DNA from: Variovorax sp. KK3
Lineage (GTDB): Bacteria; Pseudomonadota; Gammaproteobacteria; Burkholderiales; Burkholderiaceae_C
Length of the DNA: 64,000 nt
Assembly: GCF_001984055.1 (NCBI RefSeq)
Contig: NZ_LYVO01000030.1
Coordinates: forward strand, 1 to 64,000
Direction: 5' to 3'
In this document: in pieces, positions 34,423-43,512 of the stretch
How the letters are laid out: every line of letters begins with the position of its first letter
How positions within the stretch are numbered: the first letter of the stretch is position 1
Position numbers and translations under genes: made by a program
The notes under the pieces: generated by a model
What the model saw: the letters and a program-made list of their open reading frames with translations, nothing else
Told to the model about the DNA's origin: nothing
Database searches by the model: none

Positions 34423-36452
34423 GCGACGGCTCCTGCCAGGTTGTCGGCGGCAGCGCGTGCGGCGGCAGGCGCCGCGCGCGCGGGCTGCGCATCGAGGGCC
34501 AGGCCCACCATCCAGGCATCGCGCAGGCCGCTCAGGAAGTCGCCCGGCACGTTGCAGTCGCCGACGCGCGCATACGGGATTCCGCTGGCTTCGACGACTT
34601 CGAGCACATCGAGGCTGGGGCGCGGCCCGGTGGCGAAGACCAGCGCTTCGCCGATCGGCAGCAGCGTGGCCTCGCCTTTGCCGATGCGCACCTTCAGGTG
34701 GCGGCCGGCGACGCCGTCGATGCGGCAGTCGGTGATCACGCGCATGCCGGCGGCCGCCACGCGTTCGAGCAGCTCGAAGCGGTTGTTGCGCGCCATGCCG
34801 TTGGCGGCACCGGGCTGCATCTCCAGCACCTGCACCTGGCACGCCTTCTCGCGCAGCAGGTCGGCCAGCTCGACGCCCACCATGCCGCCGCCGACGATGG
34901 TGAGCGCCGCGCCGTGCGCGACGAGCGACGGATCGCGGAACACGTCCCACGCGTGCAGCACCGGAATGCCGGCGTCGAGCTCGCGCGTGTCGAGCGGCGC
35001 GGGGCGCGGCAACGCGCCGGTCGCCACCACCACGAAGTCGGGCGCGAAGGCGGCGAGCCGCGCCGCATCGGTGTCGATGCCGGTGCGCACCGGCACGCCG
35101 AGCGCGGTCAGCTCGATGCGGCGGTAGTCCCACACCGGCTGCACTTCGGTCTTGTCGGGCGCCGCGACCGCGAGGTGCATCTGGCCGCCGGTGCGGGTGT
35201 CCTTCTCCCACACCTCGACGCGGTGGCCGCGCCCCGCCGCCACGCGTGCGGCCTCGACCCCGGCCACGCCGGCACCGAGCACCAGCACGCGCTTGCGCCC
35301 CGTCTTGGGCGCGGCGAAGAGCTGCGGCTCCGCATGTTCGAGCGTCTCGAACTCGGTGCCCAGCATCGGGTTCTGCACGCAGGCCACGTCCTTCTCGAGC
35401 GTCAAGCGCTCGAAGCACACGTTGCAGGCGATGCATTGCCGGATCGGCGCCTGCACCTGGCCGAAGGCCTTGAGGCACCAGTGCGGATCGGCATAGAGCG
35501 CCCGGCCCACCGAAATGAAGTCGGCACTGCCGGAAGCCAGCACCTGCTCGGCATCTTGCGGCTCGACGATGCGTCCAGCCACCATCACCGGGATGCCGAC
35601 CGCGTCCTTGATGGGCTTGGCATGCGGCGCCAGGCAGCCGCGCGGGAACGACGGCGGCTGGATGCAGTACTTCGACAGCTGCGGACTCTCGTTGCTGCCG
35701 CCCGACAGATCGATGGCCGCGACGCCGGCGCGCTCCACCGCCTTGGCCAGTTCGACGATCTCGTCGCGCGTGTAGCCCTCGGGCGTGAACTCGCTGGCGC
35801 TCAACCGCACCACCAGGCACAAGTCGGGCAAGGCTTGCCGCACCCGGTCGATGGTCTCCAGCAGCAGGCGCATGCGGTTCTCGATCGAGCCGCCGTACTG
35901 GTCGGTGCGCTGGTTGATGCGGCGTGTGAAGAACTGCTGGAAGAGGTAGCCGTTGGCCGCATGGATCTCGACGCCGTCGTAGCCCGCGAGGGCCAGCCGA
36001 CGAGCCGCCGCGACGAAGAGCTTCTGGATCTCGTGGATCTCCGGCACCGCCAGCGCGCGCACCGCGTCGCCGGTGTTGGGGTTGGTCCAGGCCGACGGGC
36101 CGACCGGCTCCATGTTGAGCACCGAGCGACGCAGCAAGCCGCCGCGGTGATTGAGCTGGCCGAAGACGTGGCAGTCGTGTTCCTTGATCGCTTCGACGAT
36201 GCTCGCGAGCCCCGGGATGAAGCGGTCGTGGTAGCAGCACAGCGAGTTGTGGTGCGGCCTGGCCTGCTCGGTCACGACCATGGCCTCGGTCATGATCATC
36301 GCGACGCCGCCTCGGGCGCGCTCGGCGTAATAGGCCTTGTCTCGTGCGGTGGAGAGTCCGTCGGTGGTGCTGTAGTTGGTGCCCATCGGCGCCATCACCA
36401 CGCGGTTTTTCAGGCGAAGGCTGCCCAGGGCAGCAGGGGTTTGCAAAAGCAT
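34419..36452 (-). CDS. OYE-type FMN / 4Fe-4S / FAD reductase (2,4-dienoyl-CoA reductase, enoate reductase family)
   Basis: 677 aa. Residues 1-330 are an old-yellow-enzyme barrel (LKNRVVMAPMGTNY; GYDGVEIHAANGYLFQQFFTRRINQRTDQYGG). A cysteine cluster CIACNVC plus a later C (about residues 337-355) binds 4Fe-4S. A FAD domain (VLVLGAGVAGVEAARVAAGRGH, about residue 370) and a NAD(P)H domain (LTIVGGGMVGVELADLL, about residue 505) complete the three-cofactor chain. Such enzymes reduce C=C bonds conjugated to acids, CoA esters or amines. First gene of the run; divergent from a LysR gene. Confidence 0.9.
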   Translation of the reverse strand: MLLQTPAALGSLRLKNRVVMAPMGTNYSTTDGLSTARDKAYYAERARGGVAMIMTEAMVVTEQARPHHNSLCCYHDRFIPGLASIVEAIKEHDCHVFGQLNHRGGLLRRSVLNMEPVGPSAWTNPNTGDAVRALAVPEIHEIQKLFVAAARRLALAGYDGVEIHAANGYLFQQFFTRRINQRTDQYGGSIENRMRLLLETIDRVRQALPDLCLVVRLSASEFTPEGYTRDEIVELAKAVERAGVAAIDLSGGSNESPQLSKYCIQPPSFPRGCLAPHAKPIKDAVGIPVMVAGRIVEPQDAEQVLASGSADFISVGRALYADPHWCLKAFGQVQAPIRQCIACNVCFERLTLEKDVACVQNPMLGTEFETLEHAEPQLFAAPKTGRKRVLVLGAGVAGVEAARVAAGRGHRVEVWEKDTRTGGQMHLAVAAPDKTEVQPVWDYRRIELTALGVPVRTGIDTDAARLAAFAPDFVVVATGALPRPAPLDTRELDAGIPVLHAWDVFRDPSLVAHGAALTIVGGGMVGVELADLLREKACQVQVLEMQPGAANGMARNNRFELLERVAAAGMRVITDCRIDGVAGRHLKVRIGKGEATLLPIGEALVFATGPRPSLDVLEVVEASGIPYARVGDCNVPGDFLSGLRDAWMVGLALDAQPARAAPAAARAAADNLAGAVA

Positions 36453-36495
36453 CGCCGGATGGTAATTAGCGCCCCCGCAAACATTAATCCCATCG

Positions 36496-36516
36496 AATTA
36501 CAAACACTGTTGAATT
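36496..36516. promoter_or_regulatory. AT-rich imperfect dyad between OYE reductase and LysR genes
   Basis: AATTACAAACACTGTTGAATT in the 85-bp divergent gap reads AATT.CAA on one arm and TTG.AATT on the other, a possible LysR operator for the MmgE/Bug operon. The gap is notably AT-rich compared with its surroundings, as promoters are. Not proven. Confidence 0.35.
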
Positions 36517-36537
36517 TTCTTCACCAATAATCGGCGG

Positions 36538-37461
36538 ATGGACAATCTCAACGCCTTGCAGGTCTTCACGCGCGTGGCGGAGAGCCGCAGCTTCACGCTG
36601 GCCGCCGACCGGCTCGGGCTCACGCCGTCGGCGGTCAGCAAGTCGGTGTCGAAGCTCGAGGCCGAGCTGGGCGTGAAGCTGCTGCATCGTTCGACGCGCC
36701 TGGTCAGCCTGACCAACGAGGGCGCCAGCTTCTTCGACCGCTGCCGCCACATCCTGTCCGAAATCGAGGACGCGAAGAGCGCGCTCACGCTCAGCAACAG
36801 CGTGCCGCGCGGCAAGCTGCGCGTGCAGATGCCAGTGGGCTTCGGGCGCCGGGTGGTCGTGCCGGCCCTGCTGCGCTTCACCGAGCAGCACCCCGACCTG
36901 AGCGTGGACGTCGAACTGAGCGACCGGGCCGCGGACCTGGCCTACGAGGGCTTCGACCTTGCGATCCAGATCGGCGCGATCGCGGACACGCGCCTGGTCG
37001 CGCGCCACCTCTGCAACCTGAGCTTCGCGGCCTACGCCTCGCCGGCCTACCTGGCGCGCCACGGCGAGCCGGCCACGCCCGACGACCTGGACCACCACCG
37101 TTGCCTGGCCTACATCTACCCGATCACCGGCAACCACCGCGCCTGGCAGTTCAGCCAGGACGGGCGGACCTTCGCGAAGACCGTGAGCGGCGGGCTCAAC
37201 ATGAACAACGCCGAGTCGCTGCTGGAGGCCGCGGTGGCCGGCGCCGGCATCACGATGATCAGCAACTTCATCGCGGCCGACGCGCTGCGCCGCGGCCAGC
37301 TCAAGCGCATCCTGACCGGCTTCGTGGCCAAGGGACCCGACGTGCACGCGGTGTACCTGCCGGGCCGCCACCTGTCGGCGAAGGTGCGCACCTTCATCGA
37401 CTTCCTGCTGGCGCTGGTCGAGCGCTTCAAGCAGATGGAAGCGTCGATCCAGCAGGCTTGA
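36538..37461 (+). CDS. LysR-family transcriptional regulator
   Basis: 307 aa. N-terminal helix-turn-helix MDNLNALQVFTRVAE, SFTLAADRLGLTPSAVSKSVSKLEAELG; then the effector domain (GKLRVQMPVGFGRRVVVPALL). It is divergent from the eleven-gene MmgE/Bug run and separated from it by 85 bp, so it is the probable regulator of that run. Its 3' end lies 10 bp from the convergent molybdenum oxidoreductase gene. The subclass resembles CrgA/AaeR-type repressors-activators but no ligand is known. Confidence 0.9.
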   Translation: MDNLNALQVFTRVAESRSFTLAADRLGLTPSAVSKSVSKLEAELGVKLLHRSTRLVSLTNEGASFFDRCRHILSEIEDAKSALTLSNSVPRGKLRVQMPVGFGRRVVVPALLRFTEQHPDLSVDVELSDRAADLAYEGFDLAIQIGAIADTRLVARHLCNLSFAAYASPAYLARHGEPATPDDLDHHRCLAYIYPITGNHRAWQFSQDGRTFAKTVSGGLNMNNAESLLEAAVAGAGITMISNFIAADALRRGQLKRILTGFVAKGPDVHAVYLPGRHLSAKVRTFIDFLLALVERFKQMEASIQQA

Positions 37462-37471
37462 GCCGGCGCGA

Positions 37472-39679
37472 TCAGGCCAAGGGCGGCAACCGGTCCAACA
37501 GCTTGTCGAGCGTGATCGGGTAGTTGCGCACCCGCACGCCCGTCGCGTTGTAGACGGCGTTGGCCACGGCGGCGCCCACGCCGCAGATGCCGAGTTCGCC
37601 CACGCCCTTGGCCTTCATCGGCGACGAGATCGGATCGGTCTCCTCCATGAAGATCACCTCCTGGTGCGGAATGTCGGCGTGCACGGGCACCTCGTAGCCG
37701 GCCAGGTCGTGGTTGACGAAGAAGCCGTGCCGCTTGTCGAGTGCGAGCTCTTCCATCAGCGCACCGCCGACGCCCATCGTCATCGCGCCGATCACCTGGC
37801 TGCGGGCCGACTTCGGGTTCAGGATGCGGCCCGCCGCGCAGACCGCGAGCATGCGCCGCACGCGGATCTCGCCGGTGGCCGCATCGACGCCCACCTCCAC
37901 GAAGTGCGCACCGAAGGTGGACTGCTGGTACTTCTTGTCGAGATCGCCGTACTCGATGCCGTCCTCGGCCACCAGCCCGCCCGCACCCGCAGACTGCGCC
38001 AGCGGCACCGAGCGGCCACCGGCACGCACCATGCCATCGGAGAACTCGGCATCGGCGCTCACGCCTAGCTTGCGGGTCACGGCTTCGCGCAGCTTCATGC
38101 ATGCGGCGAAGACGCCCGAGGTCGAGTTGTTCGCGCCCCACTGCCCGCCCGATCCGCACGACACGGGAAAGCTCGAATCGCCGAGGCGCACGCGAACCTT
38201 GTCGAGCGACACGCCCATGGTCTCGGCCGCGGTCTGCGCGATGATGGTGTACGAGCCCGTGCCGATGTCGGTCATGTCGGTCTCGACCGTGACGATGCCC
38301 TGGGCGTCCAGCCGCACGCGCGCGGCCGACTTCATCAACAGGTTGTTGCGGAACGCGGCGGCGACGCCCATGCCGATGAGCCATCGGCCTTCGCGCTGCT
38401 GCCCCGGCGCGGCCTTGCGTCGGCTCCATCCGAAGCGCTCGGCGCCGGTGCGCATGCATTCGATCAGCCGGCGCTGCGAGAAGGGGCGCTCGGGCTTTTC
38501 GGGGTCGACCTGCGTGTCGTTGAGCACGCGGAATTCGATCGGGTCGATGCCGAGCTTCTCCGCCATCTCGTCCATGGCGACTTCCAACGCCATCATGCCT
38601 GGCGCCTCGCCGGGCGCACGCATGGCGTTGCCTTCCGGCAAGTCGAGCACGGCGAGGCGCGTGGTGGTCAGGCGGTTGGGGCCGGCATACAGCAGGCGTG
38701 TCTGGTTGACGGCCGTCTCCGGCGCACCGCCGGGCAGGTCGCCCGACCAGCCCTCGTGCGCGATGGCGGTGATCTTGCCGTCGCGCGTCGCACCCATGCG
38801 GATGCGCTGGATGGTCGCGGGCCGGTGCGTGGTGTTGTTCATCATCAAGGGCCGCTGCAGCGCCACCTTGACCGGCCGCCGCACCGCACGCGCACCCAAC
38901 GCCGCCAGCAGCGCATCGGCCCGCACGAACAGCTTGCCGCCAAAGCCGCCGCCGATGAAGGGCGAGACGATGCGCACGTTGGACTTCTTGATGCCGAGCG
39001 TCTTGGCCACGTCGCCGTTGCCCCAGGCGATCATCTGGTTCGATGTCCAGATGGTCAGCTTCTCGCCCTTCCAGTCCGCGATGGAGGCATGCGGCTCCAT
39101 CATCGCGTGCGATTCGTCGGGCGTGGAGTAGCGCGCATCCAGCTGCACGGGGGCCGCGCCGAATGCGCTTGCGAAGTCTCCCAGCTTGGTTTCGGGCGGG
39201 CCCGAGTTCTCGCTGGCCTTGGGCATCTGCGCCGCGCCCATCTCGGCGGCCAGGTCGTACCTGCCGGGCGCACGCGTGTACTCGATGCGCACCAGCTGCG
39301 CCGCCGCGCGCGCCTGCTCGAAGGTGTTGGCCACGACCAGGGCGACCGCCTGGTGGTAGTGGTCGACTTCCGGGCCGGCCAGCAGCTTGGCCGTGTTGAA
39401 GTCACCCTTGCCGAGCTTGCCGGCATTGCGCGCGGTGACGATCGCCAGCACGCCAGGCGACGCCCGTGCCGCAACGAGGTCCATCGAGGCGATGCGTCCC
39501 TTCGCGACGCCGGCGCCGACGACGTAGCCATAGGCCGCGCGCGGAAGCTCGGCGTTGCGCTCGTAGGCGTAGCGCGCCGTGCCCGTGGTCTTGACCGGGC
39601 CGTCGACGCGGTCGGTCGGCTTGCCGATGACCTTGAGCTGGTCGATCGGGTTGGTGGTGGCAGGTGTGTCGAACTTCAT
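37472..39679 (-). CDS. paoC: Molybdenum-binding subunit of a PaoABC-type aldehyde oxidoreductase
   Basis: 735 aa, xanthine oxidase family with molybdopterin cytosine dinucleotide. Recognisable parts: IGKPTDRVDGPVKTTGTARYAYE at the start, SPFIGGGFGGKLF (about residue 240), and the catalytic glutamate E695 in KGVGELG. Its length and two-gene partner set match E. coli PaoC (YagR), which oxidises aromatic aldehydes in the periplasm. The operon order is paoA-paoB-paoC with overlaps or 2-bp gaps. The dedicated chaperone PaoD is not in the window. Substrate inferred from family only. Confidence 0.88.
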   Translation of the reverse strand: MKFDTPATTNPIDQLKVIGKPTDRVDGPVKTTGTARYAYERNAELPRAAYGYVVGAGVAKGRIASMDLVAARASPGVLAIVTARNAGKLGKGDFNTAKLLAGPEVDHYHQAVALVVANTFEQARAAAQLVRIEYTRAPGRYDLAAEMGAAQMPKASENSGPPETKLGDFASAFGAAPVQLDARYSTPDESHAMMEPHASIADWKGEKLTIWTSNQMIAWGNGDVAKTLGIKKSNVRIVSPFIGGGFGGKLFVRADALLAALGARAVRRPVKVALQRPLMMNNTTHRPATIQRIRMGATRDGKITAIAHEGWSGDLPGGAPETAVNQTRLLYAGPNRLTTTRLAVLDLPEGNAMRAPGEAPGMMALEVAMDEMAEKLGIDPIEFRVLNDTQVDPEKPERPFSQRRLIECMRTGAERFGWSRRKAAPGQQREGRWLIGMGVAAAFRNNLLMKSAARVRLDAQGIVTVETDMTDIGTGSYTIIAQTAAETMGVSLDKVRVRLGDSSFPVSCGSGGQWGANNSTSGVFAACMKLREAVTRKLGVSADAEFSDGMVRAGGRSVPLAQSAGAGGLVAEDGIEYGDLDKKYQQSTFGAHFVEVGVDAATGEIRVRRMLAVCAAGRILNPKSARSQVIGAMTMGVGGALMEELALDKRHGFFVNHDLAGYEVPVHADIPHQEVIFMEETDPISSPMKAKGVGELGICGVGAAVANAVYNATGVRVRNYPITLDKLLDRLPPLA

Positions 39680-39681
39680 GA

Positions 39682-40632
39682 TCAGCTCTTCCCTTGTTCG
39701 ATGGCCGCCGCGAGCGCGCGCTCGGCGAGCGTCAGCTTGAAGGCGTTTTCTTCGGTGGGCCGCGCATCGGCGAAGAGCCGCGTGGTCACGGCCTTGGCAC
39801 CTTGCGGCATGGCGGACTCGGCGGCTTCGATGCGCCAGGGCTTGTGCGCCACACCGCCAACGGCGACGCGGCCCGAGCCGTCGCGCTGCACGATGGCCGC
39901 CACGGATACCAGCGCGAAGGCGTAGGAAGCGCGGTCACGCACCTTGCGGTAGACCTGCGTGCCGCCGGCCGGCCGCGGCAAGGTCACGGCGGTGATCAGC
40001 TCGTCGCGCTCCAGCACCGTGTCGATGTGCGGTGTGTCGCCGGGCAGCCGATGGAAGTCGGCGATCGGGATCACCCGCGTGCGCCCGTCGGGCCGCACGG
40101 TTTCGACCGACGCGTCCAGCACGCGCATGGCGACAGCCATGTCGCTCGGGTGCGTCGCGATGCAGGCGGTGCTCGAACCGACCACCGCGAGCTGCCGCGT
40201 CACGCCGCCGATGGCGCTGCAACCGCTGCCAGGCCGCCGCTTGTTGCAGGGCTGGTCGGTGTCGTAGAAATAGGGGCAGCGCGTGCGCTGAAGCAAGTTG
40301 CCGGCGGTGGTCGCCTTGTTGCGCAGCTGGCCCGAGGCGCCGGCCAGCAAGGCACGCGACAGCACGCCGTAGTCGCGCCGCACGCGTTCGTCGGCGGCCA
40401 GGTCGGTGTTGCGCACCAGGGCGCCGATTCGCAGGCCGCCTTCGGGCAGCGCATCGATCTTGTCGAGCGCCAGGCCGTTGACGTCGACCAGGTGCGCCGG
40501 CGCTTCGATCTGCAGCTTCATCAGGTCGAGCAGGTTGGTGCCGCCGGCGATGAACTTCGCACCGGGATGGCTGGCCACCGCAGCCGCAGCCTGGGCCGGC
40601 GACTGCACGCGTTCGTAGGTGAAGGGCTTCAT
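39682..40632 (-). CDS. paoB: FAD-binding subunit of a PaoABC-type aldehyde oxidoreductase
   Basis: 316 aa. FAD fold at the N-terminus ([19 protein letters not shown]), [24 protein letters not shown] in the middle, and cysteines in RCPYFYD, QPCNKR and GSGCSAIGG that match the extra 4Fe-4S cluster of PaoB. It moves electrons from the 2Fe-2S subunit and molybdenum site to an acceptor. ATG 40632 overlaps the paoA stop (ATGA) and its stop is 2 bp from the paoC start. Confidence 0.9.
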   Translation of the reverse strand: MKPFTYERVQSPAQAAAAVASHPGAKFIAGGTNLLDLMKLQIEAPAHLVDVNGLALDKIDALPEGGLRIGALVRNTDLAADERVRRDYGVLSRALLAGASGQLRNKATTAGNLLQRTRCPYFYDTDQPCNKRRPGSGCSAIGGVTRQLAVVGSSTACIATHPSDMAVAMRVLDASVETVRPDGRTRVIPIADFHRLPGDTPHIDTVLERDELITAVTLPRPAGGTQVYRKVRDRASYAFALVSVAAIVQRDGSGRVAVGGVAHKPWRIEAAESAMPQGAKAVTTRLFADARPTEENAFKLTLAERALAAAIEQGKS

Positions 40633-41282
40633 GACCGGCCCCCTGCCACCTCGGTGATGGCGTCGACGATGTTGGAGTAGGCCCCGCAGCGACAGATGTT
40701 GCCGCTCATGCGCTCGCGCAACTCGTCGGCCGACAGCATCGGCCGCGCGGTGAGGTCGCCGCTCACGTGGCTGGGCACGCCGCGCTTGATCTCGTCGAGC
40801 ACGCCGACCGCCGAACAGATCTGGCCCGGCGTGCAGTAGCCGCACTGGTAGCCATCGTGCTTGACGAAGGCGGACTGCATCGGGTGCATGTTCTGCGGCG
40901 TGCCGAGGCCTTCGATGGTGGTGATCTGCGCGCCGTCGTGCATGACGGCCAGCGTCAGGCAGGCGTTGATGCGGCGGCCGTCGGCGATGACCGTGCAGGC
41001 ACCGCATTGGCCGTGGTCGCAGCCCTTCTTGGTGCCGGTCAGGTTCAGGTGCTCGCGCAAGGCGTCGAGCAGCGTGGTGCGCGTGTCGAGGTCGAGCGAA
41101 TGGGCCTGGCCGTTGACGGTCAGCGCAGTTTTCATTCGGGGCACCGCGGCGTCGGAAGCCGCGACCGGCGGCGCGTTGGGCGCGGCCGCCGCGGGCGCGG
41201 ACGCCGAGGCCGCCGCCGCGGCGGCAGCGCCGGCGATGAGCGCCTCGCGGCGCGAGATCAAGGGAAAGGTGGGACTGTCCAT
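40629..41282 (-). CDS. paoA: 2Fe-2S subunit of a PaoABC-type aldehyde oxidoreductase, Tat-exported
   Basis: 217 aa from ATG 41282 (AGGAG seven bases upstream). The N-terminus is a Tat signal ([16 protein letters not shown]), so the assembled three-subunit enzyme is carried into the periplasm on this subunit. Two 2Fe-2S clusters are visible: [10 protein letters not shown] with INAC (plant-type fold) and [10 protein letters not shown] with NICRCGAY (helical domain). First gene of the pao operon, after a 227-bp gap that should hold its promoter. Confidence 0.92.
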   Translation of the reverse strand: MDSPTFPLISRREALIAGAAAAAAASASAPAAAAPNAPPVAASDAAVPRMKTALTVNGQAHSLDLDTRTTLLDALREHLNLTGTKKGCDHGQCGACTVIADGRRINACLTLAVMHDGAQITTIEGLGTPQNMHPMQSAFVKHDGYQCGYCTPGQICSAVGVLDEIKRGVPSHVSGDLTARPMLSADELRERMSGNICRCGAYSNIVDAITEVAGGRS

Positions 41283-41509
41283 CGGGGGGCTCCTGTCGTT
41301 GTCGAAACGGGGACGTGGGATCCCCGGGCGCGTGGCCGCTGTCCTGCAAAGAACAACGGGCATTGCGCCCCGATCAGCCTGCCGCCGCTGTCGGAATGCG
41401 GGAGCGCGTGGTGACAGAAGAACGCGCGTGTCCTTCGTTGAGCGCGCTTGGATCGACGTACCGAGGCGGGCCGATACAAACCGTCACGGACGCTGTTGTC
41501 GCTGTTGTT
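41283..41509. other. 227-bp gap upstream of paoA
   Basis: No gene or terminator is visible. The gap separates the stop of the SMP-30 gene from paoA on the same strand and should contain the pao promoter or be transcribed through from the SMP-30 operon. A run with CGTCACGGACGCTGTTGTCGCTGTTGTTTTACC lies near the SMP-30 stop (41485-41517). Confidence 0.3.
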
Positions 41510-42433
41510 TTACCGGGTGGCTGCGTGGAGCCGCATGCCCGGCACGTCGAGTTGTGTGCGCAGGATGGTGCCCGTGGCGGATTCGGTGCAGTAGAGCGTC
41601 GTGCGCTGTGGGCCGCCGTAGGCGATGTTCGTCAACGACATGCCCTCGGTGCTTCGCAGCACGATCTCGGGCTCCGCGCGATGGTCGAGCACCCAGACAT
41701 AGCCGAGGCCCGGGTTGGCGACCAGCAGTCGGCCTTTCTCGTCCATCGCCAGGCCGTCGGGGCCGCTGGGGCCGTAGGAGGTGAAGAACTGCCCGACCTT
41801 CGCCACGCTGCCGTCTGGCATCAGCGGCGCACGCCACACGCAGTTGCCGCGGGTCGCGGCGACGAAGAGCACGCGTTCGTCGGGCGAGAGCACGATGCCG
41901 TTGGGGCTCGGCACGTTGTTCATGAGCAGGTCGAGCCGGCCGTCGGGCGCGAGGCGGTAGACCCGGCCCGTGGGCTCGTGCATGCCGCTCTGGCCCTGGT
42001 CGGTGAAGTACAGATTGCCCTGCGAGTCGAAGACCAGGTCGTTCACGCCGCGGAAGCGCTCGCTGTTGCGCCGCTCGAGGTAGGGACGGACCTGGCCGGT
42101 GAGCACGTCGAGCGCCATCAGCCCGTTCTTGTAGTCCGTGACGAGCAGCGTGCGCTCGTCGGCGAACTTCATGCCGTTGGGCTCGCCGCCGAACTCGGCG
42201 ACCAGGTCCCACTGCCCCGCGGCGTCGATACGAAAGACGCGACCCCAGGGGATGTCGGTCACGTACAGGTTGCCGGCGGCATCGAACACCGGCCCTTCGA
42301 GGAAGGAGTCGACCGGCGCACCGCCGCGATTGGCATCGGCCCAGGCGCTGCGCTGCGCCGTGCGGCGCCAGCGCTCGGGCATGCGCGTGAAGACCTCCAG
42401 GTCGCGAACTTCCGGCGGGCGCAGCAGCAGCAT
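41510..42433 (-). CDS. SMP-30/gluconolactonase family protein
   Basis: 307 aa, six-bladed beta propeller. Conserved metal-site regions: FLEGPVFDAAGNLYVTD (about residue 45), GEPNGMKFADERTLLVTD (about 83), SPNGIVLSPDERVLFVA (about 180) and GPDGLAMDEKGRLLVANPGLG (about 225). These enzymes open lactones of sugar acids with a divalent metal. ATG 42433 is chosen because AAGGAG is eight bases upstream; ATG 42439 is too close to it. It follows a Bug receptor gene by 70 bp and belongs to the RraA/hydroxyacid dehydrogenase cluster. Confidence 0.85.
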   Translation of the reverse strand: MLLLRPPEVRDLEVFTRMPERWRRTAQRSAWADANRGGAPVDSFLEGPVFDAAGNLYVTDIPWGRVFRIDAAGQWDLVAEFGGEPNGMKFADERTLLVTDYKNGLMALDVLTGQVRPYLERRNSERFRGVNDLVFDSQGNLYFTDQGQSGMHEPTGRVYRLAPDGRLDLLMNNVPSPNGIVLSPDERVLFVAATRGNCVWRAPLMPDGSVAKVGQFFTSYGPSGPDGLAMDEKGRLLVANPGLGYVWVLDHRAEPEIVLRSTEGMSLTNIAYGGPQRTTLYCTESATGTILRTQLDVPGMRLHAATR

Positions 42434-42503
42434 GTGCATGTCTCCTTGCTTCGAGTCGACGCGGGGCCGAAGCCCAGCGCTTCCGCTCGTTGGCTGATCG
42501 TGG

Positions 42504-43481
42504 CTATTGTTTCTCGACCTTGGCGGCTGCCGCCACCTGGCCCCAGAGCTGGGTGTTGTCGCGCAGCATCTTGGCCAGTGGCTCGCCCGAGACGACAGAA
42601 GGCACGGAGCCCAGGTCGGCGGAGAACTTCTGTACGTCGGCGCTCGCCATGGCCGTGGCGATTTCCTTCTGCAGGCGCTGCAGCGCGGGTGCGGGCGTTC
42701 CCTTCGGTGCCCAGAAGCCGGTGAAGTTGATCACGCTGTAGTTCTTGATGCCGGCTTCGGCGAAGGTGGGCACGTCGGGCAGTGCGGCGAGGCGCTTGTC
42801 GCCGCTGATGCCGAGCAGGCGCACCTTGCCGCCCTTGACCTGGCCCATCACGCCCGGCGTCGACGCGATCTGGAAGTCGATGGTGCCGGACAGCAGCGCG
42901 AGCGTGGCCTCGCCCGCGCCCTTGAACGGAACGTGCGTGACCTCGACCTTCGCCGCACTGGCCAGGGCCTCGGTGGAGAAGTGCGGCGTGGTGCCGGCGC
43001 CGCCGGTGCCGTAGTTGAGCTTGCCGGGGTTGGCCTTGGCATAGCCGACCAGGTCCGACAGCGTCTTGAAGCGCGAGTCGGCGCCGACCACCAGCGCCAT
43101 CGGCGCGAAGTTGAAGGCGGACACCGGCACCAGGTCGCGCTCGGCGTCGAACGGCAGCTTGTTGAAGACGTGCGGCAGGATCGAATAGGTCGTGTCGTTG
43201 GCCATCAGCGTGTAGCCGTCGGGCGCGGACTTGGCCACCTGCTGCGCGCCGATGGTGCCCGTGGCGCCGGCCTTGTTCTCCACGAAGAAGCTCTGGCCGG
43301 TCTGCTCGGTCAGCTTCTGCGCGATGCGCCGCGTCACCTGGTCCACCGCTCCGCCGGGCGGATAAGGCACCACGATACGCACGGGCTTCGCGGGGTAGGT
43401 GCCCTGTGCGAAGGCCGTGCCGGTGCTTGCGCAGATCGCCGTCAGGCACAGGCCGATGGCGGCCAGCTTCGAATACTTCAT
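42504..43481 (-). CDS. Bug-family (TctC-like) periplasmic solute receptor E
   Basis: 325 aa from ATG 43481. Sec signal MKYSKLAAIGLCLTAICASTGTAFAQ, then TYPAKPVRIVVPYPPGGAVDQ, APDGYT, and VTHVPFKGAGEATLALLSG. It lies between a D-2-hydroxyacid dehydrogenase and a lactonase gene, so it probably binds the acid that these enzymes metabolise. No membrane transporter subunits are adjacent. Confidence 0.9.
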   Translation of the reverse strand: MKYSKLAAIGLCLTAICASTGTAFAQGTYPAKPVRIVVPYPPGGAVDQVTRRIAQKLTEQTGQSFFVENKAGATGTIGAQQVAKSAPDGYTLMANDTTYSILPHVFNKLPFDAERDLVPVSAFNFAPMALVVGADSRFKTLSDLVGYAKANPGKLNYGTGGAGTTPHFSTEALASAAKVEVTHVPFKGAGEATLALLSGTIDFQIASTPGVMGQVKGGKVRLLGISGDKRLAALPDVPTFAEAGIKNYSVINFTGFWAPKGTPAPALQRLQKEIATAMASADVQKFSADLGSVPSVVSGEPLAKMLRDNTQLWGQVAAAAKVEKQ

Positions 43482-43512
43482 GTCGTTGTCTCCTGGATGT
43501 CTTGCGGGCCGC

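Noticed and set aside
23125..36452. TctA/TctB or other membrane permease genes to go with the Bug receptors
   Set aside because: No frame in this region has the 10-12 helix or 4-helix pattern; the receptors appear to be orphans here.
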